Notes under the pieces: generated by a model
What the model was told of the DNA's origin: nothing
Databases searched by the model: none
What the model saw: only the letters and a program-made list of their open reading frames with translations
Made by a program: the position numbers and the translations under genes
Assembly: GCA_910591455.2 (NCBI GenBank)
Contig: OU342811.1
Span: 9,652,947 to 9,716,946 of the forward strand
Direction of reading: 5' to 3'
DNA: 64,000 nt
DNA from: Pholis gunnellus
Taxonomy: Eukaryota; Chordata; Actinopteri; Perciformes; Pholidae
Shown: piece after piece, positions 1-12,518 of the stretch
Layout: the number at the start of each line of letters is the position of its first letter
Numbering within the stretch: position 1 is the stretch's first letter

Positions 1-207
1 TGTCAAAGGGGCGTGTCAGTCAGGATTACAAGCTGAGAAGATTGAGTAATCACTATGGAGACAGCTTTTAAAGTTTTCCTTTTTTTGGGCTTGTTTGGAG
101 TTAATGCCGTGAAGTTTCTAGGATCTCACTTTTTAATGCCACGTCTGTTTTGTTTTGCTTGTTTTCTCACTTGATTTCGCAAGTAAGAGGCACTTGTGAA
201 CTTTAAA
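1..207 (+). other. Upstream / 5' untranslated region of the Fat-like cadherin
   Basis: AT-rich sequence before the inferred ATG at 208. No open frame and no convincing TATA box or CpG cluster is visible. It probably holds 5' UTR and part of the promoter, but the transcription start cannot be placed. Confidence 0.4.
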
Positions 208-3200
208 ATGGACTCTACTGGACACTGGAGAAAGTATTTAATTTTATTGTTTCATTTTCTGGTAAGTTGGTCTCTCAGCTCATATGTTGCAGCAGTGAGA
301 GATAACTTATTGCAACTTATGTTTTAACATATCAATCACTGTTTGAATTGATCAAGTATATACGTTTATGGTGCATTTAAATGCGTAGAATCTATCTGCA
401 TAAATGCTTAAAAAGTTGCCTATTCTAACAAAAAAAACAAGAGTAATTTCTTATTTTTTTCCATGGTCCCTCAGGTGTTTAATGCTACTTCCTCACATGA
501 ACATTCATCTGGAAATACAGTAAATGTGAGCAGTGAGAGACAGTTTGCTGATATCGTCTCAGGGCAGCATACGCTTTCCTCCTGGTATTATACATCTGTC
601 GGCTTACACTCCCATAGCAGATGGCGAACACAGATGGCTCTTTCCAAAACTGTTTATTCATTTGAAGTGAAAGAAGACACAGTACCAGGTTAGTCATCTG
701 TGCAGCAAGACCTTCCCCATGTAAATTAGGCACAAATGTATAATGTTAATTTATTGCATTATTGCTTTTTAAATGCTACAATTTAACCTGTGATTTGATA
801 TAATATCCTCATTTGTTATTGTTATTGGTCAGTAAGATTTATTTAAAATATATTCTCATTTCGAATATCTATTAGAAATGATAGTTTAGGTCCTTCTGTT
901 TATGACGAGGATATTGCCAAATGTTGTGTTTTCATTTCACAGTCACTAGACCAGTGATTGTGCATTATCCATGTGTTGACAGGGACAGTTGTGGGAAAGT
1001 TGGAAACTGTGTTTGAGAGTCTCACGCCTATCACATACTCAGTGCAGGAGGATGATGGAGAGAACCTGTTCCTCCTCAGCCCCTTCTCAGGGGAGTTCCT
1101 ATTATCCCGCAGCCTGGATTTCGAAGCACAAAGATTCTACATACTCACTGTGGTGGTGCAGCAGGGGGATTCACAGGGATCCGGTGTCAGGGTGTACTTC
1201 AATGTGTTAGATGTGAACGACAACCCCCCTGTTTTCAGTCAGGATACCTTTCAAGCGTCACTGCTGGAAGACGCTCGGGCGGGCACTTGCTTCCTGTCCT
1301 TGAATGTGTCAGATATCGATGATGGTAAGTGCAAGAGTACAATATAAATACGACATCCAAAAGGATCAAAATGTTGCACAGCAACAGTGAATAAAATAAA
1401 TACTTGTTTATGATGAGTGTGAACATTTATTATTCACACATTTCTTAGCTCGACTTGCCACATCTGGCAAGTCTAATCGAGACATGATCGCACATCTTCT
1501 CTATCTTTGTGTCATTTTATTTTCACATTTTCCAGTGAATTCCTATTCTTGACCCCTTTATTTATTGCTAATGAATACTTTATTACTACAATGTTAGGAC
1601 TTTAAAGAAGGCCCAGTCAATCCTGGCTGATCCTTGCCACTCCCTCTCCAAGGTGCTTCTGTCTGGCCGCAGATACAATCTGCCAAGAAGCCGGACTAAT
1701 AGACAAATTCATCTGTCCCTGCTGTCATTGGCCTTTTAAATAACTCAATATGATCTTTATATTGTATTTATTGTTAGTTATTTGTCTGATGGTTATGTGG
1801 TTGGTTTCTGTTGTCTGTACATATTGAAATATGATCCTTGTTTTATACATAGCACACCAAGCCATTATGAGAAGGGCAATCCATCGTTTGTGGTAACATC
1901 ATGTATCATCTTTTCCTCTCTGCCAGGTGACAATGGAGACTTGAAACTACGGGTGGTTGGTGGAGATGAGGAGAAGGTGTTCTTCATAAACACAGCTGGC
2001 AGTTTGTGCCTGAACACAGAGTTAGACAGAGAGAGACAACCCCTCTACAATCTGACTGTGACGGCCAATGACTGTGTCCAGACTGTGTCGTTACAGTTCA
2101 CCAGCACGGCGCATGTTATTGTGACGGTTGATGATGTCAATGACAACGCTCCATTGTTTGTGTCAGCCAAAACAGTCAGTATACCAGAGGACACTGCACT
2201 TCATTCTGCTATTGTGACTGTGCATGCTGAAGATGAAGACACTGGATCCAACGGGGAAGTTTTATATTATTTGAACAACACTTCCGGTGGCAAGTTTAGC
2301 ATCGATAACAGGAGTGGAAAAATATACCTGGAGGAGGCATTGGACAGAGAACAGGTAGACACTCTGATTATTACTGTAACAGCCTCTGATGAAGGCTCAC
2401 CCAGAATGGCAACCATTATGAATCTCACGGTGCACGTTGAGGATGCTAATGACCATGATCCCGAGTTCTCTCAAAGCACCTACAGCTTGACAATCAGGGA
2501 GGACATCTCCAGAGGAATAAGCCTGTTCCAGGTTCAGGCTCTGGATCGAGACATTGGGACAAATGGACAAGTTGGGTACATGCTGAGCCAGGAGAGTCCG
2601 TTTGTGGTGGACGCGGTTCGAGGTGTCATCACAGCCATGGACAAACTGGACAGGGAGAGGGATTCAAACTACACCTTAATCATAACAGCTGTAGATAAGG
2701 GGACTATACACAGATCTGCCACTGCTGCTATCAGTATTACAGTGTTGGATGTTAACGACTTTGCGCCCCTCTTTACTCCGCAAACACTGACCATGCATGT
2801 AACAGAAAACGATGAGGACCCCGCTCAACTGACACGTCAGGTGCTACTGGTTCATGTTAATTGAAGACTTCATTGAATGTTGATTCCAAAATGTTAATAT
2901 TGTCTTTTTTTTAACCAGGTATCAGCTTTGGATGAAGATTTAGGCGCCAACGGCCAGCTGACCTATTTGATACAGAAAGGAAATAGCGACGGTTTGTTCT
3001 CCATCACTCCCAGTGGCACGTTTCAAATTGTACACAGCCTGGACAGAGAGAGGGAATCATCTTACTTTGTCAACATCATTGCTGTTGATTCAGGTAATTC
3101 AGGCCAAAGTTAAATGTGATACCTTTATAAAGTGCTGTTCTGTAATCTTTTTTCAAATCTCAGTCACTTCAACCAGTTTGATAAACCACTATTTACTTTG

Positions 3201-6200
3201 TCATGTGAAGGATTGATGCCTCTAACAGGAACTCTAACCATACAAATCATAGTGGATGATGTCAATGATAACCGTCCAGAGTTTACTCAGGAAGTCTACA
3301 ACACCATAGTGTCCGAGGACAGCCCCACAGGCACCGTGTTTGCTATGGTAACTGCATCTGACGTTGACGAGGGAGTCAGTGGGGAAATAAGGTAACACGT
3401 AAAAAGTCCCTTTAAAAATTTGAGAGCAATGTTGAGAAGTACCGTCTATAATACAAACTTAAAATACTGCTAAAGCTGGGTTCATCATGTTTCTAGTGGT
3501 GTAGCATTAGGATTACCATTTCTCACACTGTAGTCTCAGTGTATTTGCAGAATATGCTGCACAAGAGCAACTGGAAATCTCTCTCTCAATATATACATTG
3601 TAATGATTTATTCTTAATCCCAGTTCACTGATAGACTATTACATCCTTTGACCCTCCTTTAGGTATTCCATGGAGAACCTTGATGTGCCTTTTGACATCG
3701 AAGAAACATCTGGAGAGTTGTTTACAACTGATGTCCTGGACAGGGAGACAGTAGCCATTTATAGGTTGATGGTGATTGGCAGTGATGGGCATCCGACTCA
3801 GCCTCTGTCAAGCTCAGTGCTTGTTACTGTTCTCATTGGAGATATTAACGACCACTGGCCCCAGTTTATGTACAGCCCCTATGTGGCCTATGTGCCCACT
3901 GAGATGGCTCCAGGTGAGAGTTTTTACTTCCACTTGACAGTTATGTGCTTCATCCTGGATAACATGGACTTAATAGGATGAAGTTATATTTTATGTTTTT
4001 TTTTGTCCTACAGGCTCAGTTGTTTGTGCAGTAAGAGCAACAGATGGAGATACTGAAATGAACGCAGAACTGCATTTTTTGTTGTATGGACAAAGTTCAG
4101 ATCTGTTTTCCATCCATCCACACAGCGGCACTGTATTTGCTTCAAGTGCTTTCTGGAGAACGGAAGATATCATTGTCAGTGTACTTGTGGAAGATGCTGG
4201 AGAAAATCCCAAATTTGACATTACTACTATCAGTGTCCGGTTTCACAACGCCTCTGAGTTTCCAGAGATGACTGTGGATGTTCTGAGTGATTTCCTCTCT
4301 GAAGACGAGCCAGTGGGAACATTAGTTGCGGTTGTCTCTGCGGCGAGCGCCAGAGCTGATCCAGTCTCCTTTTATCTCGCTTCTGGAAACTTTGAAGACA
4401 TGTTTCATGTGGAGCAGTTGAGTGGAGCGTTGATCCTGGAGAACCCTCTGGATTATGAAAGCAAAAAGGAACTTACCTTGTTGATAGAAGCCAGAGACTC
4501 CGGCTCGCCTCCTTTTTCATCATTTGCAGAAATTCACATAAACATCAGTGATGTAAATGATAACTTCCCTCAGTTCACCCAAGCTGAGTTCAGGTGTGAG
4601 GTTTTGGAGAACTCCCCGCCATCCTGGGTTTGTGATGTTCTCGCCATTGACGCTGACTCAGGCAGCTACGGCACAGTGCAGTACACTATTACAGAAGGAA
4701 ACACTGATAGTTTTTTCACAATTGACCCTGAAAATGGTTTACTGAGCACCACTGCAAATTTAGACAGAGAAAATACCCCTGAATTCAATTTAACGGTTGA
4801 AGCTGCAGAGCTAAACAACCCTCTTCACAAAGACACAGCAACGGTTATTGTGGATGTTTTAGACAGAAATGACAACGCACCTCGTTTTTCACAGATTTTT
4901 CTCACAGAGGTGCCTGAAGATTCCCTTGTTGGACACACGATTATACAAGTCACCTCAACTGATGAGGATTCTGGTGGCAATGCAGTAATAAATTACTCCA
5001 TAATTGATCAAAGTGATGATCTGCCATTTAATATTGACTTCAACACTGGCGACATAACTGTTAAAAGACTTCTGGACAGGGAGATGCAGGATCATTACAT
5101 CTTGAAGGTAAACGCAAATGATTCAGCATGGAGCATTAGCACCGATGTCACTATAGTCATTGTGGATGTCAATGATAATGGACCAGTATTTTCTGATCAT
5201 TTTTACAGCGTTGTCCTCCCTGAAACACAAGGTAAAGAGGTGTTTGTCATGCAGGTTCTTGCTTTAGATGCAGACATAGGGCAAAACAGTGAGGTTTTGT
5301 ATGTTATTGAACCTCAAAATGAGCAGTTTTGGGTGAATGCATCCTCTGGTGAGATCTATACAAAGCAGCCATTGATGTTACATAATACTGCTTTTCAAAT
5401 CTACCAGTTTAGTGTTATTGCATTCGATTGTGGCAGTGTTCCTCTGTACAGTAACACCACTGTCACAGTGAGATTAGAACCATATAACCACTATCCACCG
5501 ATGTTTTTACCTTTCCAGCCTCTGATTGCTATCCCGTATCACATGGATGTTGGTACTGAGGTGGTTCAGTTCACAGCAATAGATCAGGATGTCAGCAACA
5601 CCAGCTTTGGTATCGAATATGTTTTCAATGGAGGCAATGCATCTGATTTCTTCTGTATCCAAGTCGACAATGGAAAAGTGATGTTAAATCAGAGTTTGAT
5701 AAAGAGCGTCAATTTGTTTTTCACAGTATCAGTTATTGCAAAAGATCAGGGCACCCCCTCTTTGTCATCACAGACTGAAATCACTTTTGAAATTACTGGG
5801 AGGAATCAATTTCCTCCGAGCTTCAGGGAGCCGGATGTGATTTTCTCTGTCCCTGAGGACTTGCCGGTAGGATCAGTAATTGGGAAAATTCATGCAGAAG
5901 ATAGAGATTACGGTCCCAACGGTGCCATCATGTACTGCATTACCCCAGAAAATAATTTACCATTCTCTGTAGGAGAAACATCTGGGCTGCTAACACTGAT
6001 CAGAGAGCTTGACTTTGAAAAAGAAGTTATTTATCATCTCCAAATCAAAGCCGTGGATGGAGGCTGGGTCTCTCAAACCGGCATGTTAAATGTTACAGTG
6101 GTAGTTATGGATGTGAATGACAATCCTCCGGTCTTTTCATCCTCAGAGTACACCACGTCAGTGCCTGAAAACTCAGAAATTGGAAGAAATGTCCTAGTTG

Positions 6201-9200
6201 TGAACGCTACGGATGCTGATTCAGGTGCTCAAATATCCTACTCTCTTATTGCTGGCCATGTGGATAAATTTGCAATTGATTCAAGAAATGGCTCTATCAC
6301 CACTTCGGACGTCTTTGATTATGAGCGAGAGCAGATCTTTGATATAACGATTAAAGCTTTAAACATTGGTGGCCATGCTTTATTTAGTTTGGCACACATT
6401 GTCATCCAAATCTCAGATGTCAATGAGTTCACACCTACGTTCAGGCAAAAAGAATACAACTTTTCTGCATTTAAAAATGTGCCTGTTGGAACTAGGATCG
6501 GAAAAGTAACAGCTTCAGATTATGACCAAGGCTCTGAAGGTCAGGTGTTTTACCTGATGTTTGGTCAAAGCAAATACATGGGCTTTGAAATCAACAAACT
6601 TTCTGGAGAAATATACACAACTGGCAGTTTGAGAAAACAAGGCAACAGTCACGTAGTTTTAAAAGTTCTGGCAAAGAACTCTGGTGTTATCACTGGCATG
6701 AACGTAGATGAAACTTTTGTCCACATCAGTGTGATCGACACGAACGATCCACCTGTTTTCAGCACTGCACTTTATTTGGCCAATGTTACAGAAAACAACC
6801 CGGTTGGGACACCTGTGATAGCAGTGAGGGCTCTGGATGAAGACTCCATTTTGGAGTGGAATAGTTTCTTCTTCAGCATTGAAAATGGAAACACAAACTT
6901 CTCTTTTGCCATTGAGCCATCCAGTGGTGTTATTTCAGTAAACGCTCCACTTGACAGAGAACTCAGTCCAGTTTATAATCTGACCGTTACAGCCACTGAC
7001 AACGGCTCTCCACCAGCCACTGGGACTACGAATGTCATTGTGACTATCGACGACGTTAACGACAACGCTCCCAAACTCACATTCACTGAGGCTCAAGTGA
7101 AGGAAAATCAGCCTCAAGGCACAGTAGTTGCCAGATTAAATGCATCTGATTCAGATTTTCCTCCGAACGGAGGACCTTTTACTTACTGGTTGGTAAATCC
7201 TTCAACAGGAAGTGCTTTTTCACTGACTTCTGATGGAGTTTTATCCACCAGACGGACTATTGATCGGGAACAAATCGCTATATATCACATCCTTGTGGCT
7301 GTTAGGGATGCTGGGATCCCACCGCAATCATCAACAACAACGATCCACATCAAGATTGTGGATGAAAACGATAGCCCTTCACTGCCTAGAACTATCGTCA
7401 TCGAGGTGAAATATTTTGGCAGTTCTTTCCAAGGAGGGATGATCGGTAACGTCCATCCTGAGGATCAGGATGAGTCCGATACATTCAACTGCGCCATCAA
7501 AAGCGGACAACTGAATATGTTCATAATACCTAATGGCACATGTGAGCTGTGGTCGCCTCCTTTTCAAGGCGAGGCTACATTTAACATCACAGTCGAGGCT
7601 ACAGACCAGCTTCACTTCCCAGTCAACAACAGCATCTATGTGAACTACAAAGGTTTCACAAATGCTTCCATAGACAGCTGCATATTATTCTATGTGTCAT
7701 CATCCTCAATGGAAGAATTTATGTCTAATAAGTATTTGCGGTTTGTGAAAGCTCTGGACAGTCTGTTTAACCTACAGGCCTCTAAGACTCATGTATTTGG
7801 AATTAAACATCTTGGCAGTGAAATCCTTCTATTGGCTGCGGTGAAAAATTACAACGGTCAATATCTCAGCAGAGAGATAGCCATTGGCATCTCTGTAGGC
7901 CATAAGAAATTACTAGAAGGCCATAGCAATGTGACGATTTCTCACATCACAAGCGATCCATGTCTCATTGGCCCTTGTCTAAATGGGGCAGCGTGCAAGA
8001 AAAACATTTACATCAGCCAGGATGTTGCTGTTCAGGAAAGCTCGGCGGTCATCTTTGTGTCACCGCAGAAAGAGATTTTTAACTGCACCTGTGCAGCCGG
8101 CTTCAACGGGACACTGTGTGAAGATGATATCGACGAATGTGAGGTGAATCCCTGTGAGAATAAAGGCACGTGTGTGAATACTGCAGGAAGTTTCTACTGT
8201 CACTGTCAGAGTGGCTTCTCTGGCTCTTTCTGCTCTACTGATGTAGATGAATGCCTGAAGCTGAAGTGCCAAAACGGGGGAACTTGTTCTTCCACTCAGG
8301 ACGGATATCACTGTCACTGCGTGCCGGGATTTGAGGGTAGACTCATTATTTAAAAAAATAACATTATATTGCATGATTAGAATCCAGAATCTCTTCAAAG
8401 TCATGGTTTTATTTGTTTGTGTTTTCCAGGAGAAATGTGTGAGCACTTCATAGACCACTGTAGATCAACCCCTTGTGTTCAGGGCAGCTGCATCAATTCA
8501 CAGACAGGATTCTCCTGTCATTGTCCCTTTGGTAAGAATAACGCAAAAACAAGGCTCTTTAATTAAAGCAAAAGTTCAACATTTTGGGAAGTTTGTTTAT
8601 TTGTGGAAAGTTAGATGAGAAGTTCTATACTACTAATCTGTCAGTTAAATACAAGACCACAGCCAGCATCTGATTAGGTTAGCTTAGCACAAAGATGGGA
8701 AACAGGGTGAAACTGCTGGCCTGGCTTTGTCCAAAGGTAACACACACCAGACACCAGTACACTCCATTAGAAGGGCTTGTCGGATGGTTGAATAGCTACT
8801 GAAACCCCATACCTCCACACCTTTCCGATGTCTCGTTTCTCATTCTTTACGCAATGGCTTCTGTCACTTTTCACGTGTAACAAATGAGTGCAACACTATA
8901 AGAGGGACTGTTTGAAATTGTCTGCCATTTTTCCCGAATTAATAAACAAAATCCTTAAAAAAACCTGCACGTGAGACATCAACAAGCTCTTCTATCTGTG
9001 GTCGCCCAAGGAATAGTCCTGCACAACGACAAATTGTGAATTTGCAAATATTTGCAATTCAGTTTTAACAAGTGACCTTTAAGGTGTGCTGTGTTACAAC
9101 TGAGAACAATTTACAAACAATATGTTCCATCTTTGTTTTAGGGGTCAGTGGAGTCCACTGTGAGGACCACAGTTATGGCTTTGAGGAGCTGTCCTTCATG

Positions 9201-12200
9201 GAGTTTCCCCCGTTGGATCGCAGGACTAATTTAATCTCTCTAGAGTTTGCTACAGTGCAGAGGAACTCCCTGCTCCTGTACAACCCTGGAGGACCATCTA
9301 GCAGGGAGTTTATTGCACTGGAGATACTGAATGGGGCTATACATCTCTCTTATGACCTGGGCCCAGGACGTGTGAGGCTGCAGACACACAAGCAAGTGGC
9401 CGATGGATATTTCCATAGTGTCACTGCCAGGAGGATTGGGAACGTGAGTTTTAGATATGTCAGCACATACACAAGGTTAATGAGATGGCATTTTTTTTAA
9501 TTGGAAATGAAAGAGGTCAATCTGAAAAGACTGATGTCGCACTACTTGCATTTAACAGATGGGTTCCTTGCATGTGGACAACTGCACAGACATTGAGAAC
9601 AATGGATTTTGTTTTTCACGGAGTGATGGCAGTAGCTTAAAGAGGTAGCAGTGAAATAATAATTAATTCTTCTTTACGCACAATTCATAATTTAATTCTT
9701 TGGCCTTGTGTTTAACCTTCATCAATGATCTCTCTCTGTCTTTATCTACAATCAGAACACTAGATGTTGGCAGTAATATGACTTTCGGAGGAACGAGGAC
9801 TTTTGAATCTATTTTACTGCTTCCTGCTCAGATAAAAACGCATGACTTTGTTGGATGTATTCGTAACGTTTATGTAAATGGCATCCTCCTGAGACCTTCA
9901 ATGGCCCTTGCAACATATAACATCCTTGATAGGTAAGTATTTAGTATACACAATTCAATTTCCTACTGTAATAATAAACTTTGGGGTTCCGAGTCATGCT
10001 GGGCACCTTAGTTGTATCATACCACCTCTCTCCCAACTCATTTACCATCATACCTCTACTGCCCCCACCTGACTAAAGCATGAAAATAGCAAAACATACT
10101 TTAAAAACTGTAATATGGAAAATGTCTCTATTTTTTTGTCTATACATTTCAACAACTTGTCTTCGTAACTCATTTTTGTTCTATAAAGGTGTCCTCGGGC
10201 AACGCCGTCACCATGTCACAGCAACCCATGTAAGAACAGCGGCTTGTGCCATGACCTTTGGTCTGACTATCTTTGTGAGTGCAAAAGCCCTTTTACTGGA
10301 AGCAACTGTGTTCAAGGTAAATATACCTTTTAATAAACAGATCACATTTTTGTTTGATTTTCATCAATTTCACAATACTCTTTTTTCATGTTTTGTCTTC
10401 TTAAATAGAAATGTCGGAGGGGCTTGTTTTGCGATTTGATGGGAATGACTACATTGAGTATGTCATCAAGGAGCGATTCAAGAGAGACTACCTGCTAAAA
10501 GAATTGTTGGATGATGAAAAAGAAGGAAACGCCAGAGACCAAAGTGGGATTAACATCAAGTTTAAGACCCAAGATAATGGAGTGTTAATATTTGTTGTTG
10601 GGCAGACAGGATACACTATGCTGAAGGTATAGATTGCAATTAAACAGATATTTACTCATCTTGAATTTACATTTGAAGTGTGAAATTGCTTGTTTTCTTT
10701 CTGTCTCATTCAGATAAAACACAGAAAGCTTGTGTACATTACCAAAGACACACTGTCAGGCCACCTGTCAGAGTTCATTGTGGACTCCCCCGTGGCCGAC
10801 GGGTTTTGGCATGTCCTCTCCTTGTTCAGCAATGGACAGAACACATTCCTGCTTCTGGATAGCGACTCCGTCTTGAACATCACCGACCGCAGTATGGATC
10901 TCACTCCTGTTAGTGTGGAAAAGATTATTTTTGGTGCAGCTCTGACCGGTGATTCAAACCTACAACAGTTAGGTAAATATACACCTCACATTTCATTAAG
11001 TGTTAATATGTGAATCAGACATAAAAAGGCCAAAACATGCTGGTGTGGGAATAGAACTAAAATGAACGTTTTTTGTTGTTGTTGTTTTTCAGCATTTTTG
11101 AGTAACAATGAACAATTGTCAACTTCATTCTTTTTATGGCAGGGTTCACTGGCTGTGTGCAGTATTTCAATGTGAGCGGTTACACTCTGCCTGTCAGTGG
11201 ACAGAGTGTGATGATGGATGTCTGGCCGAGCTCGACTCTTGTCCAGTCGAGCTGCAGCTCGCCGGGTGTCTGCCTCCCCTCGCCGTGCTCTGAGGAGGAC
11301 ACAGCCAGGAGGCGTTGTCTCTCTGCACACTGTCAAAACCGGTGGAGTGTGTGTGGACCTGCCGCGCAGAACAGGTCCTGCGTCTGTTTACACAACGTTT
11401 CTGACCACGCCTGTGATATCTGCATCTCTACAACAGAGAGCCGTAATCAATGCTCTGAGATGCAGGGCAGTGTGCCTCTGTGGCTCATAGCTGTGATTCT
11501 TCCTCTGATCTCCGTCCTGGTGATTATAGGATTGTGTGTTGCCCTTTACAGAGTGAGGCGTAAGAATGCAAAGTGTCAGAGTGATAGCTCGCCAAAGAAA
11601 ACAGAGCAAGGGACAGACAATACAGTGTTTCACTGTGATGACAACAGAACTCTCGCTCATGCTGCGTGTGCAGAAAAAGAGAAACAACACAACCCAATGA
11701 GCGCTGATCAGCAGAGGTTAAGTGTGGAGTTTTACGGTGATGCCAGTCCATCAAGTGTTCAGCCGGTGCCAAACAGTGAGCTGGAGTATTATGAAATCGG
11801 CAGCATCTCTAGTGCACTTCACTCAGACACTGCCTCACTGACACACCACCTGTACGACACAAAGTGTGTGAAAGCTGATCCTAAACGGTGGGTAGATTTG
11901 AGGATGCTGTTAGCAGGATTTAAGAAAGAACGCTCCAGTGGAGAGAGGCCAAAAAGTCCTACGAAACCTCAAGATGTAGCTTTCCTAAACAAGCAGTTGT
12001 TAACTAAGATCGATGCAGAGCACTCCCAGCAAACACCCCCTCGTTACAAAAAGAAGTTCCAAAAACCAGAGTTCCTGGAACCTGCACAATGCCTCACTTT
12101 TGAAGAAATTAGTAAATTAAACACTCCTCGGGAGCAAACAATGTCACCTCGAGCATCCCCGAGGCCTGAACCTGCCAAGTCCACCACGATGATCGGTGCT

Positions 12201-12518
12201 TCGTCTGACAGTGAATCAGACAGCACATTCACCTGCTCACAGTCTGAGTGTGGACAGTTTTCTCTCATCAGCGCCAGGAAATGCATACATGACCAGTCAT
12301 CCCTGTCAGCGTGCAGCTTCAGACACACCTGTCATTCTGCTGCAGGTCAGCATGAAGCTCAGAGTGCTCCATCCAGTATGTTTGAGCAATGGGGAAGTAT
12401 TTTAAATATGCAACTACCTTTCAGCAGCTATGCTCCTGTATTTGAGGAACTAGCATGTCTACCCACTGAGCCCTGTCATAGCATTGATATTCAAAGTGAC
12501 ATAGAGGAGATTATCTGA
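208..12518 (+). CDS. Fat-type giant cadherin (FAT4-like), complete, 16 exons
   Basis: A single-pass adhesion receptor of the Fat family; relatives pair with Dachsous cadherins in planar polarity and Hippo control. Inferred exons are 208-261, 475-688, 983-1324, 1927-2840, 2919-3093, 3211-3391, 3663-3913, 4014-8336, 8430-8531, 9142-9443, 9559-9644, 9756-9932, 10189-10316, 10409-10626, 10714-10972 and 11143-12518. All introns are GT-AG, phases match at every junction, and the total is 9102 nt (3033 residues). I chose the ATG at 208 because its short exon encodes a hydrophobic signal peptide (YLILLFHFL) joined in frame to exon 2. About 17 cadherin repeats (residues about 75-1830) carry LDRE and DVNDNxP motifs; then come a divergent stretch, EGFs, LamG-EGF-LamG, TM (about 2685-2711) and tail. 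EGFs preceding LamG match FAT4 rather than FAT1-3, but human FAT4 has 34 cadherin repeats. It could be a fish-specific Fat paralogue. Exon borders are by eye. Confidence 0.87.
1614..1745 (+). repeat. LINE 3'-end relic in cadherin intron 3
   Basis: A short stretch translates to the typical C-terminal signature of fish CR1/L2/Rex-type LINE polyproteins: an aspartate/histidine/serine cluster, then SGRRYNLPRSRTNR and a further hydrophobic end, with decay after it. It is a 5'-truncated, dead insertion on the sense strand of the intron. Family assignment is by motif memory only. Confidence 0.5.
4014..8336 (+). CDS. Exon 8 of the Fat-like cadherin: 4.3-kb mega-exon
   Basis: One uninterrupted exon encodes residues about 711-2152. 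It covers roughly cadherin repeats 7 to 17, a divergent region of about 195 residues (about 1830-2025), a first EGF with a Cys-rich core, and two calcium-type EGFs opening with DIDEC and DVDEC. Very long internal exons are typical of Fat genes. Repeat ends ISDVNDNFPQF, VLDRNDNAPRF, VVDVNDNGPVF, VMDVNDNPPVF and IDDVNDNAPKL are canonical. Three others (near 4240, 5490 and 5800) have lost the DxNDN calcium ligands. The exon ends in phase 1 within the third EGF. Confidence 0.88.
8430..10972 (+). CDS. Exons 9-15 of the Fat-like cadherin: EGF4, LamG1, EGF5, LamG2
   Basis: Seven short exons. Exon 9 (8430-8531) finishes EGF3 and starts EGF4. Exons 10-12 (9142-9443, 9559-9644, 9756-9932) encode the first laminin G domain, ending with a DFVGCIRNVYVNG motif. 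Exon 13 (10189-10316) is a self-contained EGF with six cysteines, preceded by PCHSNPCKNSGLC. Exons 14-15 (10409-10626, 10714-10972) and the start of exon 16 make the second laminin G domain, closing at GFTGCVQYFNVSG. The small exons 11 and 13 lack an in-frame ATG and would be missed by a simple ORF scan. Confidence 0.85.
8569..8790 (+). repeat. Dispersed teleost repeat in cadherin intron 9
   Basis: The text reads as a familiar interspersed repeat of percomorph genomes: a start like aaagttcaacattttgggaa, an internal ttagcttagcacaaagatgg, then gggtgaaactgctggcctgg and tgtccaaaggtaacacac. It has no coding capacity. It is a non-autonomous element whose superfamily I cannot fix. Confidence 0.6.
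11143..12518 (+). CDS. Exon 16 of the Fat-like cadherin: juxtamembrane, TM and cytoplasmic tail
   Basis: Terminal exon ending in TGA at 12516-12518. It contains the last LamG strand, a Cys-rich module of about 70 residues resembling a degenerate sixth EGF, one hydrophobic helix of about 26 residues (starting VPLWLIAVILPLIS), a basic stop-transfer segment (YRVRRKN) and a tail of about 320 residues. The tail is Ser/Pro-rich, with a conserved-looking block around VDLRMLLAGFKKE and a C-terminus ending IEEII. No catalytic domain is visible; the tail should be a docking platform, as in other Fat proteins. Partner motifs cannot be assigned by eye. Confidence 0.87.
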
